A DNA stretch of 64,000 bases from Owenia fusiformis. Its lineage: Eukaryota; Annelida; Polychaeta; Sabellida; Oweniidae. The stretch is taken from assembly GCA_903813345.2 (NCBI GenBank), contig CAIIXF020000006.1, positions 8,112,989 through 8,176,988 on the forward strand. The letters are read 5' to 3'. The translations under genes were made by a program, and so were the position numbers. Shown here in pieces: positions 37,301-49,300 of this stretch; position 1 is the stretch's first letter, and the number at the start of each line of letters is the position of its first letter. Under the pieces are notes generated by a model, which made no database searches, was not told the origin of the DNA, and was given only the letters and a program-made list of their open reading frames with translations.

Positions 37301-40300
37301 GGGGTGATTGAAAGATGTCAGAAAAACAAATAATAAAGTACAAATAAACAAACAAGCTGTTATCTTTCAATAGCCACCCCATAATTCAAAAAGTTTTTCC
37401 AAATTTAGGATATAGTTTAGTGCAGTGCAATGTAGTATATACTATATCAGTGATCAAAAAATGTTTTTACATATATAGTACAGGCTTTGGATCCTACAAT
37501 GAGGCAAATTCCATCCAGTCATGAATCCCCCATACTCTTTACTCTTACATACAGGCCCATGACAACAACAATGTCCCCCTCTTACTAGGGACTTCACCCA
37601 GGGTTATCCTCTGTGTCAATCTAATGCCAATACAAACAATTTCAAAATTTCGAGACTCCAAGTTTTACTGCTACATTTTACAACTTTTTGCAATTTTGGC
37701 TGCTTTAAACTTGGAGCCTACTCTTATTGTTCCAGTGCAGCCATTACATTATGGCCTTTACCTTCATATGTCAGAGAAGCATGCATTACAGTGCTTTCCT
37801 CAGTATTTCACAACTGGGTGCCAAATGTTCATTTCATCTATTCTCATTTCTGAACAGGAAGCATACAATTTCAAAACTTGTCATCTCAATTGTATTTCTT
37901 ATATCATTCTTCCCTGCATCTGCTACTCTTATCAAAAGCTGAAGTGTGCAGATTGTTCAATTTTGCATGACTTTCAAAGCTCTCAACTAGGTGTAATTGA
38001 ATTTTCAACAAGGTGAAAGGTAATTCAAATCCTCAACAGGGTGCAGCTGCAGCATCCTACTCTGGAGAGATCACTGCTATACATTACAAAATATATGATG
38101 CACCTACATGTATATTGTATTAAATTACATATCCACCAAAGCACCATTAAAACATCAAAGCAAGAATCAGAGAGAGCAATTTTCCAATGTCAATTCAAAA
38201 AAGTCTCCAACCATGCATTGATTTATTTTATAAAAATCAAAACTGTTGATAACAGACTTAGGAAATTACAAGTTTTTACAATAAGGTTTTATTTTATTTT
38301 TCTAAAGATGATGCATAAATTCAAATTTACTATTACATTTCTGCACCTAAAATTGCAACCTTCAATGAGTCTTTTTTAAATATTATGTAGAAAAAAGATA
38401 AAGATGCTTGATTGTAATTAATTGTAATTACATCACTTCCTTTACTCTCTGATTCTCTCTTTGATTCAGCATTTCAAAGCGACCTAATTCAGACCATGAT
38501 TTGCAATGATTCACCACAATGCATTCGTTTAAGCTATAGTTTGTCAAACTCTCTCAAGGCATAAACCTTTGCGTTATCCTGAATCACTGTTTATAGTACT
38601 TACGTCTCTTGAACTTAGCAAAGCTCTCTAAACCAATATAAAGTAACCCAAAATGTTTCAAAACATGCTAATTATAAAATAAAGCGTAAAATTCAGGCAT
38701 CATCACAGGATTTCAAACTAGATAACGGCAACTCCGCGGAGTAGCAAATCCCAACGAACAAAATATCAATTACCGAAATCCAATCAATTATACGCATTAC
38801 TATGGTTAAGATTGAAAAATTTAGATTTTAGAATTGCGAATTCCTGCAAAGCAGCCATTTTGAATTTTCTGAGGTACAAATCTGAAAAATAATACCATAA
38901 TTGTGATCTACTCTAAAATTCCTTCAATTTGAGTATAATATAGCCATACTTTGAAGGGATCGAAAAATTATTGCGAAATCGTGTATTAGACGGCCATTTT
39001 GAATTTTACGAGGATCGAATCAGAAAAAAGATACAATATTTGCAATCTACTCTTAATTGCCTTTCATTTGAGTATAATAAAGCTATACTTCAGAAAGATC
39101 TAAAAATTAGTGAAAATTTCTGTTTTCCTGACCCCCCATACACGGCCCCTGGGGGTCAGGATGAAAAACATGGAATATACGTGAAATAGATAGATGTTGC
39201 GAATATACTACCAAAATTTCAAACAATAATATTAATTACTTTGGTTTAGAATGAAAAATTTATGATTTTTGCGAAAAAGTCCGGTCATTTTTAAACTGCG
39301 GCCATCTTGAAAAAATTTTTTTTGCGTAAAACTATTCATCAATATACATCTTTCCACCAAATATGAAGTAAATCCGTCGACTAATATTTGAGTTATCTTC
39401 CGGACAGACGGACGTCTTGTAATATATAGATACACTGTCCCACATGTTTTGTTAAAGAGCAACTGAAGCATACAATCTTTCCACAAAGATAAATTCAGAC
39501 CAACATTTGGATATCTACATCATATAGGTAGATTATAATTGATTTTATTTACTTGTCATATCCAGTATTTAATACATTATAGGTTAAAACCCATATTAAT
39601 ATTGAAGTCGGACGGACTGACTGACGGACGGACATCTTGTAATATATAGATACACTGTCCCACATGTTTTGTTAACAGACGGACGGAGGGCTTCACTATA
39701 TCCCTACCGAACTTCGTTTGTTGGGATAATTAACTGCATGGTAGCAAGGTATATGTGACAAAATGTCACCATTTTGTAGGATATTGCATATGGTTACAAA
39801 GGCGTAACAATTTGTCACAGATGCTGAATATAAAACTCTAAAGGATGGTTACAATAATTGGTTACCATAGCAATACTGTATGTAACCACTTCTAAAGGGT
39901 TCTCAGTGTGAGGAAATTTTTCAGTGAGGAAAGGGGAGGGAAGTTTGGAATGGGGAGGAAACAGGTAGAAGGCCTTCTTAATGGGGAAGCGATGACAAAC
40001 ATTGAATTCTTCAGTGGTTTTTGAATTATGGTATCAAAGATCTGAGATGGAACCAATTAGATGGGGAAGAACTGAAATATACATTATCTTTTAAAAAACA
40101 TGTTGACAAACAACTTTTCATTCGTGGAATAACAAAAAAGATTAATTTTAAGAAAAGAAATAGATTCCATTTAAAATAACAAATTACAAGACATCAAATA
40201 ATATGTTAAAGAGGTAAAGAATGATCTTGGAATCATTATAAGTGAGGAGGGGGGGGAGGGTGCAGGGATGTGCCACACACTGTAAAATATGGAAAAAAGT

Positions 40301-43300
40301 ACAATCGAAAAATCATGCAGTTTTAGCTTGGTTATTATAGCAACATTCATAATATAATCTTAAAGTAAGTTTGAGCATAAGCCAAAATTAATATGTTAAG
40401 TATATAAGAAATCTTTTTTTTAGAAAATTTGGCTAATTATGTTTATCAAAATATGTTTTAATTCAAATGAATGAACATTATCAATGTTTTAGTTTATTTA
40501 GTAGATGAGTATTTATCCCAGCTGTAACATGATTCAAATGTCAGATTGTAACATTTTGAAGCATTATTTTCATAGCACACACCTTCAAGTTCATAATGGG
40601 AAAGCAGATTTTACACAGATCATCTATCCATATGAACATGTCACTGGCAAATTACAAAATATCTCACCCATTTTAAATAGATTTGTTTTCAACAATTTCA
40701 ACATGATTTTGTTGTCAATACAGTGACATATTAGTATGGATGTAATAAGTGTTACTATTTTTACAAATATTTATGTGGGTTTTATATGAACAATGAAGGC
40801 ATGAACTTATCTAAACAATAAGCTTAAAAAGATGCTACTCACCTTTAGGTGGGGTTCCTATGTCAGAGTCAGATAGACGCCTCAACAGAATATTGGCTGA
40901 CTTTGATGGGGAACTCGACAGAGCTTTAGATCCTGAGGTACAGGTTGCAGATGTTGCCATAGTAACAGATGGAGAATTTGTGACTGCAGATTCCTCTGGT
41001 ACAGGGACGCTATAAGCGGAAAAAGACCCCTTGAAAGCATGCCTAGTAGGGGTCATTGGCCCTTGAATGTTAGAGGGATCAAAACTGAAAGCAGCATGCA
41101 TGGTTTTAATAGCACTAGCACTATGAGGGTGAGGAGGAGGGGTGGCGAGTGATGGGGAGTGAGAGAAACCAGGTGCAGAGACTTTGCGTTGTGCCATTCT
41201 GAAAATACACATGGATATGTGCCATCACAACAAAATACAACTAATCAATACATACTCACAGCAAAACCACACTAATTAATATGTACTCACAGCAAAATAC
41301 ACACTAAGTAATATGTACTCACAGCAAAATATACACTGAGTAATATGTACTCACAGCAAAATACACACTAAGTAATATGTACTCACAGCAAAATACACAC
41401 TGAGTAATATGTACTCACAGCAAAACACACACTAAGTAATATGACTCACAGCAAAACATAGACTAAGTAATATATACTCACAGCAAAATACACACTAAGT
41501 AATATGTACTCGCAGCAAAATACACACTAAGTAATATGTACTCACAGCAAATATTAAGTAATATGTATTCACAACAAAATATGTGATCAGTATGGACAAT
41601 TAATAAATAATTGATGAACAAAAGTAGAAGGTTCAATCAAATGTTAAAAAGAAAAAAACTTACAAAAAATGACTTACAAAGAAATTAGTCAATACATGTT
41701 TAAGAGTATAATGTACAACAAATATATTACATTTCATTATTCAATTTTCTATGATTACATTTCTCCCCCCCCCTCTCTCCCAATATATTACCATCGCTGA
41801 AAAGGTAAGCAAATATTTCATTCTAAGGAGAGCAATATACACTTGTTCATCTTTCTATAATTTTTAAGGGCTGAGGGCAAAACATTGTCAAAGATTTTCA
41901 AAAGATCGAATGAAATATTTGTTTTATATATTCATTGCTAGACATACCCTATAAACGGAATCCACTATAATTGCTTGGTCATAGCCATTAACCAATTAGA
42001 GCACTGGGATTCAAGCAATGATTCGATAAAATGGAATATTTGATTTACTATTCATTGTAATTATAAATGTACATTTCAAAAATGAAACTCAATCAGGCAA
42101 TGTCTAACCTTATACCATAGCTGAGGTCAAATCTATATAACGCATAAATATATTTATGATATTTTGCGTGGAAAAAAGAGATATCCATGGAACATCAAGA
42201 ACTCATGGATAAAAATGATATCACTCCAAACTAGAAAAACAGCAACTCCACGGAGTAGCAAATCCCACCGAATGACAGTTGAGTTACCAAAGATTACGAA
42301 AATGAAAATGAAAAATGGCAGCCATTCTGAAGATCAGCCACCATCTTAAAATTTTTTTCTCAAACAGAGCTACTGTGTTTCTAGGCATCAGCATATAAAA
42401 TTTGAACCAAATCTGTTCACTGGTATTTGACTTATCAAAGATTACGTTTTTCTTATGAAAAATGGCTACCATTTTGAAATTCAGCCACCATCTTAAAAAT
42501 GAGCCAAATCTGCTCACTGGTATTTGAGTTATCAAAGATTACGTTTTTTACGAAAAATGGCGTCCATTTTGAAATTCAGCCACCATCTTGAAAATTCTTT
42601 CTCGAACAGATCTCCTTTGTCCCTAGGCATCATCATATAAAATTTGAGCCAAATCCATTCACTGGTATTTGAGTTATCAAGATTACCTTTTTTTACGAAA
42701 AATGGCTGCCATTTTGAATATCAAGCCGCCATCTTGAAAATTCTTTCTTGAACAGATCTATTGTGTCCCTAGGCATTATCATATAAAATTTGAGCCAAAT
42801 CCGTTCACTGGTATTTGAGTTATCAAAGATTACCTTTTTTTACAAAAATGGCCACCATTTTGAATATCAAGCCGCCATCTTGAAAATTCTTTCTTGAACA
42901 GATCTATTGTGTCCCTAGGCATTATCATATAAAATTTGAGCCAAATCCGTTCACTGGTATTTGAGTTATCAAAGATTAAATTTTTTTACGAAAAATGGCT
43001 GCCATTTTGAAATCTAGCCGCCATCTTGAAATTTTTTACTCAAACATATCTACTGTGTCCCTAGGCATCAGCATATAAAATTTGAACCAAATCCACAAAC
43101 TAGTATTTGAGTTATTGAAGATTACATTTTTTACGAAAAATGGCGGCCATTTTGAATTCCTTCTCGAGCAGAGGTCCTACACCCATAAGGCATAAGTCTA
43201 TAAAATTTGAATCAAATCCGTGAAACGGTATTTGAGTTATCGCCCGGACAAACAGACGGACGGACGGACGGACGGCTTTCCTATATCCCTCACGAACTTC

Positions 43301-46300
43301 GTTCGGTGGGATAATCATAGGATATCCTGTACACCTTTTGAGGGAGAGAGAGAGAGATAGAGGGAAGAACATTCCAATGATATAATAAAACAAAATATCC
43401 TAGGAAGGAAAAGTTAATGCATGTATATTTATACAGAACTGTGCAATCAAATAACACATTCAACAACACAACACTGCACTCAAAACACAACACAACACAA
43501 AAACATATTATTATATATGAGAGATGCAAAAACTTCCAAAATAATACATAACTATAAAGTTTACATGGATATCAAAAGATAGCTTATTAGTCAATTAGCT
43601 TCTTAATTATGATATATCATTCTGAAACTTAAGAACAAAAGAAAATATTGAGGAATAGAATGTACAAATGTAATCATAGAGACTTTAAATTACTTTCATG
43701 CAATGCAGAGATGTGTCTGTTTTCTAAAGTTTACATGGTTAATTTGGGTTGTTTCCCTGTATTTTAGTTTTCAAATATTGCCTCATGTGATTTTGAATTA
43801 GATAGTTGAAATTGATATGCTGGCTTGAATAATCAAATTGCACAAGTTACAAACAGAAAATCTACAATACATAGAGCTACATATGTCTATATTTGTGAAA
43901 ACTTATCTAGTTTTAAATCCCAATTTGAACTTGTGAAAGCTTCCAAAAATATACATGTATAACTGAAATCAACATAAAGTAAAAGGCAAAGTAAAAGACA
44001 ATGATGTGAAATAAGTACATGTACATAACAGAAACTTTAATGATTGATTGGTATAGAATATAACAAAGAAATCTCCAGTTTATTTATTGTTAACTAACTT
44101 AATTGTAAACTTGCTAAAATTGCATCAAATTGTACAGGTATATCTTAACATTAAATAATTATTTATTGCATTAATTAAGACAGCTGTTCTGACTTACTCT
44201 CTGACGGGAGATGCACTGTGCGGGGATGAACTCGTTGTAAATCGGGAGACTGTAACAGCCGTTCCAATGGCTCGGACTACTATGCCAGACTCACCCTCCA
44301 AGTCAAAACACTGCTTGTATCTGTAATGATATAAAGTTAAAACATTCAATACTACCTCTTTCTTTGTACACGTGTATTATTTGTTAGTAAATAATTGTTG
44401 AGCATTTAGAAAGAATATTATTCAATTCCCTATATACAGGGTGGGCCAAAAAAACACCACTTTTTTTTCAAGCCACTACAACTTTTTTATTTTCCAACCT
44501 ACATACCCCAAATTTTGCAGTTATATAGTGCCAAGAGTTCTTAGTAATAATATAACATAACAAGTCATTCAACTTGGATAATATTTGATCTAAAAGGGGA
44601 GTTCAATTGGTCCGCCAGCCTAATTGATGATTTTTTTAGCCCACCCTGTATATATAATACTATACAGTATTCACTATTTCGTCAGACATTGGATTATTTT
44701 CTCTTTTTGAATTTGATCTCTATATACAGATGTAGTCTGACAGAAGAGGAACTAGTCACTTACAGACATTGTATTATTTATTGCGCATACTATGCAACAT
44801 AAAATACATGAAGAGGCATCCAATGAAAAACTACAAACTGCTAACCCCCCTATCACACCAAACTAGTTCTTACCCGTTCTTGCCAGTCCTACGAAAACGT
44901 CGTAAAACGGGCTCAATCTGGCTGTGGTCGGGAAATATGTCTGAAATAATTAGCTTCTTCGTTCTTAAACAGTCGTCAATACGTCCATCTCGTTCGCAGT
45001 TCGTTCAGGTCGCACTACGTCGGTGTGCAACGTAGTAGAACGCGTCCCTTAGTCTAGAAGGTCAACATGACCTGATTACAGAACGGTATGGTCGCCATCG
45101 AACTTTGAATAGATTCAAAATTCTAAAATCACATTCCCGTCTGAGAACGATCATAAAGTTCGTAAATAGACCTTAGAAAGTTGCAGCTACGATCATTCCG
45201 TTCGCACACAGTTTAAAACCAGTTTTGAAGAACGCAGTGGCAACTTGTTTGGTGTGATAGCTATATTTTTGCAAACACGTTCATAAGCAGTGTTAAACAC
45301 GTTCTTAATCAGTTTAAACCAGTTTGCAATTAGTTCTACCTCGTTCTCAACACGTCCTCAGACAGTTCAACTCGTTGTTAAAACGTCCCTAGTAGGATTG
45401 AGTTACGACGGTTCCGTTCGTAGTACGTCCAGCTCGTCGTTAGTACGTTGTCACTCATTCTAATTGTAGAACGTGACGACCACGAGAACATTTTGAGCAT
45501 TGTCTAAGTTCTAGAGGACCTACCCGTTCGAGTACGTTCGATGAAGTTTGTACATAGATCCCAAACGGTTCTTAGTAGGTCCAGTCCGTTTGTACACAGT
45601 TGAAGCCCGTTTTCGAGAACGTAGTGAGAACTAGTTTGGTGTGATAGTAGGGTAAGAATTCTTTCTTTACTTGTTAAACAGAATTAACCAAAATTGACAC
45701 TAGTCAGAAGCATAATCCCCAAAATATGCCCTTTATAGATTTTGGCTGTTACAATGTGATCTCATGTGGCAATTTACAAAACAAACCTACAAATTATAAT
45801 TTGAAATGATACCCCAGGGAGCCAAGAGCCAGAATATTTATAAAACATATATTTATTACCCAATGACAGAATTTCCTCCCATTTCCATCACTTTTAAGCC
45901 AATTTTTCTCTGTAACTCTCCTGAAAACACACAAAATGGAATAATTTTGAAGTGACATTTTTTATTTATATATCATAGTTTAGTTTATTTATTTATTTAT
46001 AGTGGTCAGTCTTACAATTCAACAAAATATGAAACATTAATAACAGTTTTACCCAGTCCACCTTGGGCTTATTTAACATATTATATTAGAATACCACATT
46101 ATGTCATATTACATATATTATATACATGTACATAGAGTTGAACCATGAAACTTGGCAAATCAATGTAACTTTGGATAAGCTTTAAAATGATATATGACAC
46201 ATACAATGGCGACATTGGTACATGTCTGCCTAGGATGGGGGGGGGTCCCATGCTTTTGGGACACCCTGTACATATATATAAAAACATTTGACGTGACATT

Positions 46301-49300
46301 TAGTGAAAGAAAGAATATTTCTTGTGTGTTGTGCTAAGAAGAACAAATTTGTAGCTGATATCTCAGCTCCATGTAAGAGTCTAGCTATAACACAAAATTA
46401 CTTTTCAATGTCTAAACTCTTCAAAACTTTAAACCATAATTTTCCAGGCCATGCCATTTATATAATAAATAATAAATCAATAATTTTGAACTTTGGAATA
46501 AAGAATCTGAAAATGGTAAACTACTGCATGAGTAATTTAGTTTTGTTAACTACATTGTTGCTAACTACCTTTTAATTCTAGTTGTTAAACATTTTCTGTT
46601 TTATATGAGACCTGTCATCAATGTAAAAAGGAATCAATTACTCTTTGTTTTCATTATACCCATATTTCAAATAAATATCTAAAAAGGCCACATAGAAATA
46701 TGTGAAATACACACAGATATGAGGGTTTGTAATGCTTAATAATACATGATGGATGAAAATTATCTGAATAATGAATAAAATTATGCCATAAACCTACTGA
46801 TCTGAACATTTTTGTAGGTCCCCCATTTTTTACTCTGCCATTGCCTTCCAAGTTAAAAATCCCCAAAATGTGAACTGACCTAACAATCTGAATATTTTAC
46901 CGGTCCGTATGAGTTTTACTGTTTATGTTAACCTGGGTAGACCCTTTTAAACGAATGGAGGACAAACTCAATTTGAGACATATAACCAGATTATAGTGAT
47001 CTAATAGTGATTATAGTGATCTCATAGTGATCTCATAATGATCTCATAGTGATGAACTCAACAATTTTATAAAGTAGGTTCTGCACCCACTTGAAATATT
47101 GAAGAGGCTTGGGCCCACCTGATAATGACTAAGAGAAGTGTGACAATGAGAATTTTTCACCTATTAAGTAACAAATTCCTTACCCTTTGCATTCGTTTGA
47201 CTTCACTTCTTAAAAGAGAGCTTCGTCTTATATCTTTCAAACTAAAATAAACCTGTGAACTCACCGCGCCAATCAGTGTCCGTCGGCCAAATTTGACCGA
47301 CGTTCTATATATGGTCATTCTTTCTGACGTCATCGTTGAGCCCGGAATTGACCAATGACATGCACATATTTAATTAGAACGCATTTGGCGTATGTTTCTT
47401 CAAGCTCGCGGATTGGTGGAAAAAGGTCAGCGCGTAGGTCAAAAGTTATTTATTACGTAAACTGTCACCGGTACCTGTCGTGGGGGTGGGGCTACTAAAC
47501 CGTAATATGGTATCTACTAGGCAGAGTGTAGTTTAACTAGACTCTGCACGCAGGGTACAAATTCCTTAATGTGAAATAAATATTAACAGAGTCCAAAATG
47601 AAGTCAGAGTTTCATTTTAATGATGATATGAGTGCAGGTTAAAGGCTCATCAGTTACTTCTCATATTTCAGCATGTGAATAAGTTAGTAAGTGGAAATAG
47701 AGGTCAAAGTAGTCAATATCATAAAATTCTAGTTTTTGTTTTATTTACATTATTATTAAAATGTTGATTGATTCATTATCATTTTGAAGTATAGCAACTC
47801 CCTGGAGTAGCAAATCCAACAAACAAAATGTATTTTATCTAATCTCTCGTCACTTGAACATATTGTTAAATAGATATAACTAAGCAATAGTTTTGTTTCC
47901 TTTGCCAAAAGTTATTGTCTCCTTTAGGCAATATCTTCACTTTCTATATCTGCATTCTATATCTGCACCAAATCTGATAACTGGTATTTGGGTTATTGCC
48001 CAGACATCAGCTTATAACTCATACCGTAGCCTTTAAACAAGAATAAATATAGCCACACATTTATTAAACTGATCTGAATTCTAACAGGTATACAAGGCCG
48101 AATGAAGTTAATTCTATGTTAAATGTTAAACCAAAGGGTAAAACCTATAGGGTAGAGAGGTAGTGAAAAATACATAGCTAAAAAACATAAGTTTAAATCA
48201 TTCCAGTTGTGTGGTGGCAGCAGCCTAACTATTATGACAACATTAGTCATCAGATATATCTAAAATTGCTTATCAGTAATTAATAAAAATAGATTACTAA
48301 ATAACAGTTTAAATACATTTGGTAATTGTAAACATTATTGCATTTGTGAAATGTATTAAGAAGGAAATAATAGAAAGAAAAGGTTACCATAGAGATGAAC
48401 ATAAACCATATTATATTTGTATCAGGGAAAACTTTTAAGCCAGTGGAACATTATAGTTACTGATGCCTGGTTAGCATGACCTCTTATGCAACAAATATTC
48501 AGATGCTTTGTGATGCTCAACAACAATGTATATCAAGGCTAAGGAATAAGTTTGTATGATATAACATTGCATTAGACTTGTATTACACTGACATCTGCCT
48601 ACCTTGATGTGCAGGTGAAAAGATTTAACTGTTGTTACGAGGAACTCGAAAAAATGAATGGTACTATGGCGGAATTCAACTATACTGAAATACATTTTAG
48701 TGGAGCCCTTGGAAAAGGTGACCATAATTCAAGCCTAGTGGAGGAGCCAGGATTTTCCTTCATCCCTGCAAATGGATATGGTGATAGCAGCATTATGAGT
48801 GCTCTTCCACCTGGGATTGTGTTTGCGTTCGTCATTCTTAGCATCCTCTGTATCATTTGGATTATATTTGGAAATGTTATGATCATTTTTGCGTACCATA
48901 GGTTCCCTGCTTTGCACTTGGTCAGTAATTACTTGCTTTACCAGTTAGCAATCGCAGACTTATTAGCTGGATTCGGTGGAATATATGGACTCTTTTATCA
49001 ACTTTTACCATTGGAATTAATTCAGAACTTTACTTGCTGTGCCTTAGGACAAGCCTTTATGGGGATACCGAGTTACGTCTCTTTGCTGTTACTACTCGCT
49101 GTAACAATTGATCGTTTTATCGCAATCAATCACCCACTACAATACCGAATGCTTGTCACATTGAAAAAAGTGCAAGTTTTGATCTTAACAGTTTGGGCTG
49201 GAGTAGGTTTGCTAACAATTGTGTCAATTGTTGATTGGTATTTTCACCTACGTAGACAAGGAAAGCAACACTGCTATGAAGGTAGTATTTACGATATCGA

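Noticed and set aside
41222-41575. CRISPR-like regular repeat spacing
   Set aside because: Units are contiguous with no unique spacers, and the DNA is eukaryotic; it is a minisatellite.
44769-45035. 88-codon ORF crossing the left end of the inverted-repeat element
   Set aside because: It runs from flank into the transposon and shows no domain or codon bias.
48609-48653. 15-residue N-terminal extension of GPCR 2
   Set aside because: It would begin at GTG, which is not a credible start here; ATG 48654 follows at once and an acceptor-like site ends at 48614.
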